A DNA stretch of 64,000 nucleotides, from the NCBI GenBank assembly GCA_041908445.1, contig JAYRFK010000065.1:62001-126000 (forward strand), in the 5' to 3' direction. Below the pieces are notes generated by a model. It saw only the letters and a program-made list of their open reading frames with translations. It made no database searches and was not told where the DNA came from. How positions within the stretch are numbered: position 1 is the first letter of the stretch; each line of letters starts with the position of its first letter. Both the position numbers and the translations under genes were made by a program. Of the stretch, positions 8,743-17,878 are shown piece after piece. The DNA is from JAEUJM01 sp041908445. Lineage in GTDB: Bacteria; Actinomycetota; Acidimicrobiia; Acidimicrobiales; DATDAH01.

Positions 8743-9963
8743 GTGACCGCGCCCACCGCCCCGGCCCCCGCCGGCACCCGCCCGAGCTTCGACCTGCTCG
8801 ATCCCGAGTTCTACCGGCCGAACCCGCACGAGGCCTACACGTGGATGCGCCACCACGAGCCCGTCTACCGGGACGAGCGCAACGGCCTCTGGGCCGTCAC
8901 CCGCCACGCCGACGTGCTCGACGTCGAGCGCCGCAACCACGTGTTCCTGAGCGGTCCGGGCTACCGGGCGCTGCCGTCGCCCGACGAGACGAACATGATC
9001 GCCCAGGACGACCCCCGCCACCAGCAGCAGCGGCGCCTCGTGTCCCGGGACTTCACGCCCGCCGCGGTACGGACCCGGGCCGACGAGACCCGCGCCCTGG
9101 TGGTCGACCTGCTCGACGAGGCGCTCGTCCCCGACGCCGGCGGGACGGGCGTGCTCGAGGTCGTCGACCAGTTGGCCGCTCAGCTCCCCGCCCGGCTCAC
9201 CTCGCGGCTGCTGGGCTTCCCCGAGGAGCAGTGGCGGGACCTGAAGAGCTGGTCCGAGCGCCTCATGCGCCTCGACACCATGGACCGCGACCCCGACGTC
9301 GCCATGGGCGTCGTGACGGCCTGCTTCGAGTTCAACACCCGGCTCGACGACCTGCTCGCCGCCCGCACGGGCTGCCCGATGGACGACCTGCTCTCCGTGT
9401 GGGCGAACGCCGAGATCGAGGGCAAGCCCCTCGACCGCCTGTCGATCTTCCACGAAACCGGCCTGTTCATCTCGGGCGGCGCGGAGACGACCCGCACGGT
9501 GATCGCCCACGGCCTGCGGGCGTTCTGCGACCACCCGGACCAGTGGGAGCGGCTCGCCGAGCACCCCGAGGCCATCCCGACCGCGGTCGAGGAGCTGCTC
9601 CGGTGGGTCACGCCCCTGAACAACTTCTTCCGCACCGCCGCGGTCGACACCGAGGTCGGCGGCCAGGCGATCGCCGCCGGCGACCGGGTGATCCTGCTGT
9701 ACCCGTCGGCCAACCGCGACGAGGCCGTGTTCGACGAGCCCTTCCGCTTCGACGTCACCCGCAGCCCGAACCACCACGTGGCCTTCGGGTACGGCACCCA
9801 CTTCTGCCTCGGCGCCAACTTCGCCCGCCAGACCCTGCGGATCCTGCTCGAGGAGCTGTCCACGCGGCTCACCGACCTGCACGTGGTGAGCGAGCCCGAC
9901 GTGGAGCCCAACCTCTTCGCCCGGGCGGTGCGGACCTTCGAGCTCGGCTACCGCCGGCGCTGA
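8743..9963 (+). CDS. Cytochrome P450
   Basis: A soluble 406-aa bacterial class I P450 that needs ferredoxin partners not encoded nearby. The I-helix oxygen-activation motif is SGGAETTRTV, the K-helix ExxR is EELLR, and the haem-binding loop is FGYGTHFCLGANFAR with Cys355 as the iron ligand. The sequence resembles actinobacterial P450s of lipid or terpenoid oxidation, but no substrate can be assigned. An in-frame upstream ATG at 8644 would overlap the divergent gene. GTG 8743 is preferred because TTCAAT lies 6 nt upstream and the N-terminus is then normal. Confidence 0.9.
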   Translation: MTAPTAPAPAGTRPSFDLLDPEFYRPNPHEAYTWMRHHEPVYRDERNGLWAVTRHADVLDVERRNHVFLSGPGYRALPSPDETNMIAQDDPRHQQQRRLVSRDFTPAAVRTRADETRALVVDLLDEALVPDAGGTGVLEVVDQLAAQLPARLTSRLLGFPEEQWRDLKSWSERLMRLDTMDRDPDVAMGVVTACFEFNTRLDDLLAARTGCPMDDLLSVWANAEIEGKPLDRLSIFHETGLFISGGAETTRTVIAHGLRAFCDHPDQWERLAEHPEAIPTAVEELLRWVTPLNNFFRTAAVDTEVGGQAIAAGDRVILLYPSANRDEAVFDEPFRFDVTRSPNHHVAFGYGTHFCLGANFARQTLRILLEELSTRLTDLHVVSEPDVEPNLFARAVRTFELGYRRR

Positions 9964-9997
9964 ACGACCCGGCCGTGGGGCGGGTGCTCCGCGCCGC

Positions 9998-11593
9998 TCA
10001 GTAGGCGCCGGGCGGGCTCGAGGCCGTGCGGGGCCGGCCGTCCCGCGTACGGGTCACGGCGTCGCTCCACGGGCCCCCGAGGGGGCGGATGTCGGGCCGG
10101 CTCGGGGCGTCTCCCCACACCGCCGGCGGGATCGCGGCGAGGACCGCGCCGGGGACCGTGGCCCCGAGGAGGTGGAAGTCCCGGGGCGCCGCGCCCGGGT
10201 GCACGAGGCGGGGGCGCACCACGTTGATGAGGTTGTCGGCGCGCAGCTGGGCTTCGTTGCACGTCGGGTTGGCGTCCGTGCACGCCGACGACCCCTCGAT
10301 GCCGAGCGGGTGGTCGACCGGTCCGTTCCAGATCACGTTGCCGTCGATGCGGAGGTCGTCGTCGCCGAGCGCAGGATCGGGCACGTTCGTGTCCGCCGGT
10401 GCGTCGACCGGCCCTCGGAGGTCGAAGTGCTGCCAGCGGCTCGGCGTCGTGGACGGGTTCAGGACGACGTTGTTCAGCACGTACACGTGGCGGTTCGGGA
10501 TCACCTGGCCGGCGTCGCCGGCGGCGGGGCCCCAGCCGCCGGCGTCGCGGTGCGCCGTGCAGGTGGCGGTGTCCCCGTCGCAGCCGCGCGCGCCGTGCAC
10601 CACCTCGATGACGTGGGAGCGCCGGCCCACGCGGTAGAGCGTGTTGTGGGCGAGGAGGACGTCGAACCCGCCGTTCACCCCGAGGCCGGCGCCGTCGACG
10701 TCGTGCACCACGTTGTCCACGATCTCGACGCCGTAGGCCTCGTAGTGCAGCCAGGGCGCCACCATGAACTCGAAGCCGGTGCCTTGGCCGGCCGACACGC
10801 CGCCGGTGCCGCAGTGGTGGAAGCGGTTGCCGGCGATGACCAGGTCGGCCGAGCCGCCCTTGGCGTACAGGCACCAGTCGTCGCCGTGGTGGATCACCGA
10901 GCGCAGCACGTGGCCGTGCTGGACGGCGACGAAGTCGACCGGGTTCTCGTAGGAGCCCGAGATGTTGGAGTCCTCCACCCCCACGTGGGTGCTCTGGTTG
11001 ACCTTGAGCCCCTCGTGGAGGTCGTGGCCGGCCACGATGCGCACGCGGCGGAACCGCACGTGGTCGCCCCGCTCGACGTGCACGGCGACGTCGCTCGCGG
11101 CGGGGTGGCCACCGCCCGCCACGAACCGCAGCCCGTCGAACGTGAGGTGGGCGACGTCGTAGACGTTGAGCCCGCCGTCGATCGTGACCGTCCCCGGCCC
11201 GTCGGCCGCCTCGATGCTGATCGGCGCGTCGGCCGAGCCGTGCCGGGCCTCCATCCACCCGTTCGTGATCGAGCCGTACGGCACGACGCCGGGCGTGATC
11301 CGGATGCGGGTGCCGGTGCCCGTGGGCTCGGTGGGGACGCGGGCCCAGGCTGCGCCGAGCGTGCGCAGGGCGTGGGCCCGGTCGGCGCCCGACGCCCGGT
11401 TGCGCCCGTGGATGGGGTCCACCCAGATCGTCGCCGGCGCCCCCGCCGGCCCGGCCTCCGAGGCCAGGGCGGTCGACTCGTCGGGACCCCTGTCGGGCCC
11501 GGCGCCGGCGGGCATCGGCGGCGCCCCGACGACGGCACCCAGGAGAAGGGCGAGCGCCACCGCCCCCCGTCGCCCTATGGTCCGCGTTCGCAT
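9998..11593 (-). CDS. Secreted right-handed parallel beta-helix protein
   Basis: A 531-aa protein with a signal peptide (RTRTIGRRG, then a hydrophobic stretch ending PAGAGPD) and repeated strand-turn units typical of pectate-lyase-like beta helices, for example GVEDSNISGSYENPVDF, VIAGNRFHHCGTGGVS and VEIVDNVVHDVDGAGLGV. Such proteins bind or cleave polysaccharides; no catalytic site is recognised here. Two Cys pairs near residues 390-470 may form disulfides. ATG 11593 is chosen because GATGAT lies 7 nt before it; ATG 11605 is possible. Confidence 0.75.
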   Translation of the reverse strand: MRTRTIGRRGAVALALLLGAVVGAPPMPAGAGPDRGPDESTALASEAGPAGAPATIWVDPIHGRNRASGADRAHALRTLGAAWARVPTEPTGTGTRIRITPGVVPYGSITNGWMEARHGSADAPISIEAADGPGTVTIDGGLNVYDVAHLTFDGLRFVAGGGHPAASDVAVHVERGDHVRFRRVRIVAGHDLHEGLKVNQSTHVGVEDSNISGSYENPVDFVAVQHGHVLRSVIHHGDDWCLYAKGGSADLVIAGNRFHHCGTGGVSAGQGTGFEFMVAPWLHYEAYGVEIVDNVVHDVDGAGLGVNGGFDVLLAHNTLYRVGRRSHVIEVVHGARGCDGDTATCTAHRDAGGWGPAAGDAGQVIPNRHVYVLNNVVLNPSTTPSRWQHFDLRGPVDAPADTNVPDPALGDDDLRIDGNVIWNGPVDHPLGIEGSSACTDANPTCNEAQLRADNLINVVRPRLVHPGAAPRDFHLLGATVPGAVLAAIPPAVWGDAPSRPDIRPLGGPWSDAVTRTRDGRPRTASSPPGAY

Positions 11594-11726
11594 GCCCGGG
11601 ATCATCGGCACGCTCGGTGGTCCGCCTGACGATCGACCGCGGTCGCGGGCGGAGACCGGCGCGCGGCGGCGCGGGAGTGGACCTCCGGCCCTGTGCCGGG
11701 TGCCACCCGTCGGCCACACTGCGGGC

Positions 11727-13025
11727 ATGGCCTTCACCCTGCACGCGCCCGAGGACGGCGCCGCCCTCATCCATGACACCGACCGCCTCGGTGTGCCCCT
11801 CGGCCCCGGTCAGCCCATGGGCCTGCTCCACGCGCTCGGCAAGCGCGAGCGCTTCGACGACCTCGTCGTGTTCGGGGCGCTCCTCGTCGACCTCTACGAG
11901 CTGTTCACCCGCCCCGGTGTCCGCCTCCTCAGCGGCTTCTACGGCCCGGCCGAGCGGTTCCTCCTCGACTCGGGGGCCGACATCCAGTTCGTGCCCTCGG
12001 ACTTCCGGCGGTTCACCCCCATCATCGAGCGCTTCGCCCCCCGGGTGCTCGCCACCGCCGTCTCCGCCCCGGACGAGGACGGGTGGATGAGCCTCTCGGT
12101 GCACGCCGGTGCCTCCATCGCCGAGCTCAACCGGGCCATCGCGGACCCCGACCGGGTCGTGATCGCGGAGGTCGTCGCCGACGCGCCCCGCACGTTCGGG
12201 CTCATGCCCGACCACCCCCACCGCCTGCACTACGACGACGCCGACCTGGTGATCGAGGGCGACCGCCCGATGTTCGTGCTGCCCGACGCCGTGCCCACCG
12301 ACGTCGACGAGGAGATCGCGCGCCACGTTCGGCCGTTCATCACCGACGGCTGCACGCTGCAGACGGGCATCGGCGGGATCCCCTCGACCATCGCCCGCCT
12401 CCTGGCGAACGACGACGGTGGCGACTACGGCGTGCACTCCGAGATGTTCACCACCGGGCTCATGGAGCTGCACAAGGCGGGCAAGGTCACGAACGCCCGC
12501 AAGGGCCAGTTCGACGGGTTGTCGATCTCCACGTTCGCGGCCGGTACCACGGATCTCTACGAGTGGCTCGATGGCAACGAGGAGGTGCGCTTCCTGCCCG
12601 TGGACGTCGTGAACTCGCCCGAGGTCATCGCCCGCAACCACAAGATGGTCACCATCAACGGCGCGCTCATGCTGGACCTGTGGGGCCAGGCCGTGGCCGA
12701 CACGCTCGGCAGTCGCCAGTTCTCCGGCATCGGCGGCCACGAGGACTTCGTCTCGGTCGCGGGCCTCGAGCTCGAGGACCGCAGCCTCATCTGCCTGCCC
12801 TCGCAGGCGAACGTGAACGGCCAGCCGGTGTCCCGGATCGTGGCCGGGCTTCCCGCCGGGACCATCGTCACCACCCCCCGGCACCAGCTGGACATCGTGG
12901 TCACCGAGTACGGCGCGGCGTCGCTGCGGGGCCGCACGGTGCGGGAGCGGGCGGTGGCTCTCGCCGAGATCGCGCACCCCGACGACCGGGCCGAGCTCCT
13001 CGAGCAGGCTCGGCGGATGGGTTGA
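11727..13025 (+). CDS. Acetyl-CoA hydrolase / CoA-transferase family protein
   Basis: A 432-aa member of the AcetylCoA_hydro family, which includes 4-hydroxybutyrate CoA-transferase and acetyl-CoA hydrolase. TLQTGIGGIPSTIA and VHSEMFTTGLMELHKAG are the conserved blocks, with the Glu of VHSEM the usual covalent CoA-thioester residue. The C-terminal half has SGIGGHEDFV and VVTEYGAASLRGRTVRERA, both family hallmarks. CACACT lies 6 nt before ATG 11727. Its place beside beta-oxidation-type genes suggests short-chain acyl-CoA metabolism (inference). Confidence 0.85.
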   Translation: MAFTLHAPEDGAALIHDTDRLGVPLGPGQPMGLLHALGKRERFDDLVVFGALLVDLYELFTRPGVRLLSGFYGPAERFLLDSGADIQFVPSDFRRFTPIIERFAPRVLATAVSAPDEDGWMSLSVHAGASIAELNRAIADPDRVVIAEVVADAPRTFGLMPDHPHRLHYDDADLVIEGDRPMFVLPDAVPTDVDEEIARHVRPFITDGCTLQTGIGGIPSTIARLLANDDGGDYGVHSEMFTTGLMELHKAGKVTNARKGQFDGLSISTFAAGTTDLYEWLDGNEEVRFLPVDVVNSPEVIARNHKMVTINGALMLDLWGQAVADTLGSRQFSGIGGHEDFVSVAGLELEDRSLICLPSQANVNGQPVSRIVAGLPAGTIVTTPRHQLDIVVTEYGAASLRGRTVRERAVALAEIAHPDDRAELLEQARRMG

Positions 13026-13051
13026 GCGCCCCGGCGCGCCGGTCGCACGCG

Positions 13052-13057
13052 TAGCGT
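13052..13057 (+). promoter_or_regulatory. -10 box of leaderless promoter for the ABC exporter
   Basis: TAGCGT lies 6 nt before ATG 13064, with no ribosome-binding site between them. Confidence 0.6.
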
Positions 13058-13063
13058 CGGGCC

Positions 13064-14026
13064 ATGGCGGTCATCGAGACGGAGGGGCTGACGAAGCGGT
13101 TCGGTGCGCTCGCCGCGGTCGCCGACCTGGACCTCGCCGTCGAGGGCGGGGAGATCTTCGGGTTCCTCGGGCCGAACGGTGCCGGCAAGACCACCACGAC
13201 CCGGCTGCTGCTCGATGCCCTCCGCCCCACCTGCGGGGTCGCCCGGGTGCTCGGGGGGTCGGGCCGCGACCCCGAGATCCGCCGGCGGATCGGCGTGCTG
13301 CCCGCCGACCTGCACTTCGACCCGCGCCTCACCGGGCGGGAGCTCTTCGCGTACGTCGGCCGGCTGCGCGGGGAGGACCGCTCGAGCGCGGTCGACCAGC
13401 TCTGTGAGCGGTTCGACCTCGATCCCGATCGACGCATCGACGAGCTGAGCACCGGGAACCGGCGCAAGGTCGGGATCGTCGTCGCGTTCGCGCACGACCC
13501 GGAGCTGCTCGTGCTCGACGAGCCGACGTCGGGCCTCGATCCCATCATGCAGGAGGAGTTCCACGACCTCGTGCGGGAGCGCAACGCGATGGGCACGACC
13601 GTGTTCCTCAGCTCACACGTCCTCGCGGAGGTGCAGGAGATGGCCGACCGGGTGGGGCTCATCGGCGACGGCCGCCTGCTCGACGTGCGCACGGTCGCCG
13701 AGCTCCTCGGCCACGGGCGCCAGCATCTCGTAGTCGAGCTTCCCGAGCCCCCACCGCCCGACGCGTTCGCCGCGGTCCCCGGCGTGTCGGAGGTCGTGGT
13801 CGAGGGCTCGGTCGTCCGGCTCGTCGTCGACGGTGAGGTCCACCCGGCGCTGGCCCGGGCCGCCGACTTGCGGACGCTGCGCATCACCAGCCACGAGCCG
13901 GACCTCGAGGCCGTCTTCCTGGCCCGCTACCGGCCCGAGTCCCCGCACGGCGATCCCGTCGAGGGCGGGGCGGGCGCAGCGGGCGTCGCGGGCGACGAGG
14001 GGGACGCGTCCGGGGTGTCGTCGTGA
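13064..14026 (+). CDS. ABC transporter ATP-binding protein
   Basis: A 320-aa ATPase of the ABC-2 export type. Walker A is GPNGAGKTTTTR near residue 34, the signature is LSTGNRRKVGI (Gly-Gly replaced by Thr-Gly), and Walker B plus D-loop are LLVLDEPTSGLDP. The switch His is in SSHVLAEVQEM. The last ~25 residues form a Gly/Ala-rich tail. It overlaps the permease gene by 4 nt (GTGA), so the two make one transporter. The substrate is unknown. Confidence 0.92.
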   Translation: MAVIETEGLTKRFGALAAVADLDLAVEGGEIFGFLGPNGAGKTTTTRLLLDALRPTCGVARVLGGSGRDPEIRRRIGVLPADLHFDPRLTGRELFAYVGRLRGEDRSSAVDQLCERFDLDPDRRIDELSTGNRRKVGIVVAFAHDPELLVLDEPTSGLDPIMQEEFHDLVRERNAMGTTVFLSSHVLAEVQEMADRVGLIGDGRLLDVRTVAELLGHGRQHLVVELPEPPPPDAFAAVPGVSEVVVEGSVVRLVVDGEVHPALARAADLRTLRITSHEPDLEAVFLARYRPESPHGDPVEGGAGAAGVAGDEGDASGVSS

Positions 14027-14841
14027 GCGGCCGCCGGGCCCTCACCGTGGCGGCGCGCCTGTTCGCCGACCGGGGGCGGGCCCTTCTGTGGTGGTGCGTC
14101 GGCTTCGTCGCCTTCCTCGAGGTGAACGTCGTCTTCTACCCGAGCGTGAAGGACCAGTCCGAGTTCGACCAGATGATGAACGAGATGCCGGAGAGCCTGC
14201 GCGTGTTGATGGGCATCACCGAAGACCTGTCGATCACCAGCCCGGTCGGGTACCTCCAGAGCCAGCTGTTCGCCATGTTCTTCGCGCTGCTGCTGCTCAT
14301 CTACGGCCTCGGCCTCGCCGCCAACGCCATCGCCGGCGCCGAGCAGGACGGGCGCCTCGAATACCTGCTCGTCCAGCCCGTCACCCGGCTCGAGGTCGCG
14401 CTCGGGCGCTGGTTCGCGGTGTGCGTGCTGGTCACGGTGCTGACCCTCTCGGGCTTCGTTGCCCTCGCCGTCACGAACCCGCTCGTCGGGCTCGACGAGG
14501 GCCTGCCGCTGACCCACCTCCTCGCCGCCTCCGTGGAGAGCCTGCTGCTCGCACTCGTGTTCACCGCCGTCGGGTTCGCGATCGGCGCGTGGACGGGCCA
14601 CAAGGGCCAGGCCCTCGCGGTGGCCAGCGCGGTGGCGGTGGTCACGTTCCTCGTGAACGGCTTCGGCGACCTCGTGGCCGTCGTGGAGCGGATCCGCTTC
14701 GTCTCACCGTGGCACTGGTACGCCAGCGGGGACCCGTTGAGCAACGGCTTCACCCTCCAGGCCACGCTCCTCCCCCTCGTGCTCACGGCCGTGACCGTGG
14801 CCGTCGGCTGCTGGCGTCTGGACCGGCGCGACCTCCGCTGA
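14023..14841 (+). CDS. ABC-2 type transporter permease
   Basis: A 272-aa membrane protein with six predicted helices, for example ALLWWCVGFVAFLEVNVVFY, the FAMFFALLLLIYGLGLAANAI region and AVAVVTFLVNGFGDL. IAGAEQDGRLEYLLVQPVTR between helices 2 and 3 is the cytoplasmic coupling segment typical of ABC-2 permeases. Its GTG start overlaps the stop codon of the ATPase gene, so it is the membrane half of that transporter. Confidence 0.88.
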   Translation: MSGRRALTVAARLFADRGRALLWWCVGFVAFLEVNVVFYPSVKDQSEFDQMMNEMPESLRVLMGITEDLSITSPVGYLQSQLFAMFFALLLLIYGLGLAANAIAGAEQDGRLEYLLVQPVTRLEVALGRWFAVCVLVTVLTLSGFVALAVTNPLVGLDEGLPLTHLLAASVESLLLALVFTAVGFAIGAWTGHKGQALAVASAVAVVTFLVNGFGDLVAVVERIRFVSPWHWYASGDPLSNGFTLQATLLPLVLTAVTVAVGCWRLDRRDLR

Positions 14842-14913
14842 GGCCCCGGTGGGCCCTGGTCGGCCGCTCACCACCGTGTCCGATTCCCGCCAGTAACCGG
14901 CCGCCACCCGTGC

Positions 14914-14919
14914 GACGAT
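14914..14919 (+). promoter_or_regulatory. -10 box of leaderless promoter for the Ada-AlkA gene
   Basis: GACGAT (matching xAnnnT) lies 6 nt before GTG 14926. Confidence 0.45.
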
Positions 14920-14925
14920 GACCGG

Positions 14926-16443
14926 GTGATCGAGGACTTCGAGCGGTGCTACCGGGCGGTCCAGAGCCGCGATGCCCGCTTCGACGGCTGGTTCTACACC
15001 GGCGTCCGCACCACCGGCATCTACTGTCGCCCGAGCTGCCCGGCGGTCACCCCCAAGGCCGCCAACGTGACGTTCCACCCCACCGCCGCGTCGGCCCAGG
15101 CCGCCGGCTTCCGGGCCTGCCTGCGCTGCCGGCCCGACGCCACGCCGGGCTCGCCCGAGTGGAACGCCCGCGCCGACCTCGTGGGGCGGGCCATGCGCCT
15201 CATCGCCGACGGCGTGGTGGACCGCGAGGGCGTCGGCGGCCTCGCCCGCCGCCTGCACTACAGCGAGCGCCACCTGCACCGCCTCCTCGTGGCCGAGGTC
15301 GGCACCGGCCCGCTCGCCCTCGCCCGGGCGCAGCGGGCCAACGCCGCCCGCCTGCTCATCGAGACGACCGACCTCCCCCTCTCGCAGGTCGCATTCGCCG
15401 CCGGGTTCGCCAGCATCCGCCAGTTCAACGACACCGTGCGCACGGTGTTCGCGCTCAGCCCCACGGAGCTGCGGGCCCGACGCCGTGGCCGCACCGAGGC
15501 CACCCCCGGCTCGATCACCGTGCGCCTGCCCCACCGGGCGCCGTTGGCCGCGGACGAGCTGCTCGCGTTCCTCGGGGCACGGACCGTCCCCGGGGTGGAG
15601 GAGGTCACCGAGGACGGCACCTACCGCCGCACCCTCGACCTGCCCCGTGCACCCGGCGTCGTCGAGGTGGCCCTGCCGGGCGGCGACGGTGGCGCGGCCC
15701 ACGTCGTGGCCACGCTGCGGCTGGGCGACCTCCGCGACCTCGGCGCCGCCGTCGAGCGCACCCGCCGCCTGCTCGACCTCGACGCCGACCCCGTGGCGGT
15801 CGCCGATCTCCTCGGCCGCGACCCGCACCTCGCCGCGGTCGTGGCCCGGGCCCCCGGCCGGCGGGTGCCGGGCACGGTCGACGGCGCGGAGCTCGCGGTC
15901 CGGGCCGTGCTCGGCCAGCAGGTGAGCGTGGCCGGCGCCCGCACCCTTGCCGGTCGCCTCGTCGCCGCCCTCGGCCGTCCGCTCGCCGAGCCCTCGGGGG
16001 GCCTGACCCACCTGTTCCCCTCCGCGGCGGCGCTCGCTGACGATGACCTCACCGCGGTCGGCATGCCCGAGGCGCGCAAGCGCGCCATGCGGTCGCTCGC
16101 CGCGGCCGTCGACGGCGGCCTCGTTCTCGACCCGGCCGCCGACCGCGAGGACACCCGGGCCGCGCTGCTCGTGCTTCCCGGGATCGGGCCCTGGACCGCG
16201 TCCTACGTGGCCATGCGGGCGCTGGCGGATCCCGACGTGTTCCTGGCGTCCGACCTCGGCGTCCGCCACGGCCTCGCGGCCGTGGGCCTGCCCGACGACC
16301 CGACCGAGGCCGCCGCGCTCGCCGAGCGCTGGCGGCCGTGGCGCTCCTACGCCGTCCTGCACCTGTGGGCCGCGACCGAACCACTCCCACCGACCGACCC
16401 GCGACCGACCGATCCGACCGATCCCCCTGAGGAGACCCGCTGA
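14926..16443 (+). CDS. alkA: Ada-AlkA fusion: alkylation sensor and 3-methyladenine DNA glycosylase II
   Basis: A 505-aa repair and regulatory protein. Residues 1-75 form the Ada zinc domain with all four cysteines (C34, C38, C65, C68); in Ada the first accepts methyl groups from phosphotriesters and switches on DNA binding. Residues ~85-185 form an AraC-type double HTH. Residues ~195-290 are AlkA_N, and ~295-480 an HhH-GPD glycosylase domain with VLGQQVSVAGARTLAGRLV, hairpin LPGIGPWTASY and catalytic Asp443 in SDLGVRHG. The same fusion is known in mycobacteria. It shares one base with the ogt start (TGATG), forming an adaptive-response operon that it probably autoregulates. Confidence 0.93.
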   Translation: MIEDFERCYRAVQSRDARFDGWFYTGVRTTGIYCRPSCPAVTPKAANVTFHPTAASAQAAGFRACLRCRPDATPGSPEWNARADLVGRAMRLIADGVVDREGVGGLARRLHYSERHLHRLLVAEVGTGPLALARAQRANAARLLIETTDLPLSQVAFAAGFASIRQFNDTVRTVFALSPTELRARRRGRTEATPGSITVRLPHRAPLAADELLAFLGARTVPGVEEVTEDGTYRRTLDLPRAPGVVEVALPGGDGGAAHVVATLRLGDLRDLGAAVERTRRLLDLDADPVAVADLLGRDPHLAAVVARAPGRRVPGTVDGAELAVRAVLGQQVSVAGARTLAGRLVAALGRPLAEPSGGLTHLFPSAAALADDDLTAVGMPEARKRAMRSLAAAVDGGLVLDPAADREDTRAALLVLPGIGPWTASYVAMRALADPDVFLASDLGVRHGLAAVGLPDDPTEAAALAERWRPWRSYAVLHLWAATEPLPPTDPRPTDPTDPPEETR

Positions 16444-16937
16444 TGCGCACCGCCACCGTCCCCACCCCCGCCGGCCCGTTCACCGTCGTGGCCGACGACG
16501 CCGTCGTCCTCGCGTCTGGCTGGACCGAGGACGTCGACGACCTCCTGCCGCTGATCGCGCCGGCGCTGCGCCCGGTCACGGTCGAGCGGGTGGCGCACCT
16601 CGGCGCCGTCACCGACGCGGTGGCCGCCTACGTCGACGGCGACCTGGGCGCGGTCGACGGGATCGAGGTGCGTCAGCACTCGGGACCCTTCCTCGTCGAG
16701 GCGTGGGCGGTGCTGCGCCGAGTGCCGGCCGGTGCGCCGGTCACCTACGCCGAGCTGGCGGCCAAGGCCGGGCGGCCCGACGCGGTCCGGGCCGCGGCCT
16801 CCGCGTGCGCCCGCAACGCCGCGGCGCTGTTCGTGCCCTGCCACCGGGTGGTGCGCACCGGCGGCGGCCTCGGGGGGTTCCGCTGGGGGCTCGACGTGAA
16901 GCGCTGGCTGCTCGACCACGAGGCGCCTGCGGCCTGA
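16443..16937 (+). CDS. ogt: Methylated-DNA--protein-cysteine S-methyltransferase
   Basis: A 164-aa suicide repair enzyme that removes methyl groups from O6-methylguanine. The active site is PCHRVV with Cys133, preceded by the DNA-binding helix RAAASACARNAA, where the arginine finger lies, and followed by GGGLGGFRWGLDVKRWLLDHE. Its ATG shares the A of the preceding TGA, and the GAGGAG ribosome-binding site lies inside alkA, so the two repair proteins are made together. Confidence 0.93.
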   Translation: MRTATVPTPAGPFTVVADDAVVLASGWTEDVDDLLPLIAPALRPVTVERVAHLGAVTDAVAAYVDGDLGAVDGIEVRQHSGPFLVEAWAVLRRVPAGAPVTYAELAAKAGRPDAVRAAASACARNAAALFVPCHRVVRTGGGLGGFRWGLDVKRWLLDHEAPAA

Positions 16938-16970
16938 GCGCGCCGCCGGCGCGGTGTGTCGTCCCCGGGG

Positions 16971-17834
16971 TCAGGCCGCCTCGGGCGTGGGCTCGGGGGT
17001 CGGCGCGGCGCGGCGACGCGACGCGACCTCGGCGTCCACCTCGGCCCCGAGCAGGACCGAGAGCGAGCCCAGCCACAGCCAGAGGAGCACCACCACCACG
17101 CCGGCGAGGGAGCCGTAGGTGCGGGCGTAGCGGGCGAAGTTGGCCGTGTAGAGGGAGAACCCCACCGAGCTGACGAGCCAGCAGGCGGCGCCGACCGCCG
17201 GCCCCGGCCAGAGGTGCAGGCCGTGGCGGTCGCTGCCGGCGACGCGGTAGAGGATCGAGAGCGCGCCGGCCATGACGAGGAACAGGGCCGGCCAGCGCAC
17301 GGCGTCGATCGTCCACCGCAGCACGTCGTGGTCGAGCTGCGTGCCGAGCCACGGGGGCACGGCGACCACCACCAGCGCGACCAGCACGACGAGCACGATG
17401 GCGGCCAGGGTCAGCCCGATGGAGAGCCCGCGCTGCTCGACGAAGCTGCGGGGACGCCGGCCGTGGGCGAGGTCGATGCCCCGCACGAGGCTGTTGATGC
17501 CGGCCGACGCGGTCCACAGCGCGAGCAGGGTGCCGACGAGCACCGCGGCGGTCCGGCTCGTCGTCCCGCCACCCGCGATGGCCCGGACCTGGGCGACGAG
17601 GAGCGAGCGGACCTCGACGGGCACCGCGCCGGCGTGGTCGCCGAGGCGCTGCTCGATCTCGGCCGGGTCCGCGACCACGCCGTAGAGCGTGATGGCCACG
17701 ATGATCGTCGGGACGAGGGCGAGGAAGGCGTAGAACGCCACGCCCGCCGCGACCAGGGGCAGGAAGTGGTCGGCCACCCGCCGCTGGAGGCGACGGGCGG
17801 CCGACCACCACCGGAGCAGGCGCCGCTCACGCAC
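16971..17834 (-). CDS. YihY/BrkB family inner-membrane protein
   Basis: A 287-aa protein with six predicted membrane helices. Family features include VADHFLPLVAAGVAFYAFLALVP at the N-terminus, LLALWTASAGINSLVRGI with the conserved Asn, and the final helix pair with YGSLAGVVVVLLWLWL. Family members were once called ribonuclease BN; their transport or envelope function is unsettled. TAGCAA lies 6 nt before GTG 17834, so a leaderless start is likely. The C-terminal tail is Pro/Thr/Glu-rich and cytoplasmic. Confidence 0.85.
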   Translation of the reverse strand: MRERRLLRWWSAARRLQRRVADHFLPLVAAGVAFYAFLALVPTIIVAITLYGVVADPAEIEQRLGDHAGAVPVEVRSLLVAQVRAIAGGGTTSRTAAVLVGTLLALWTASAGINSLVRGIDLAHGRRPRSFVEQRGLSIGLTLAAIVLVVLVALVVVAVPPWLGTQLDHDVLRWTIDAVRWPALFLVMAGALSILYRVAGSDRHGLHLWPGPAVGAACWLVSSVGFSLYTANFARYARTYGSLAGVVVVLLWLWLGSLSVLLGAEVDAEVASRRRAAPTPEPTPEAA

Positions 17835-17878
17835 CCACCCTTGCTACTCCGTCGGCCACCGCCGGTGGGACCGTGCGG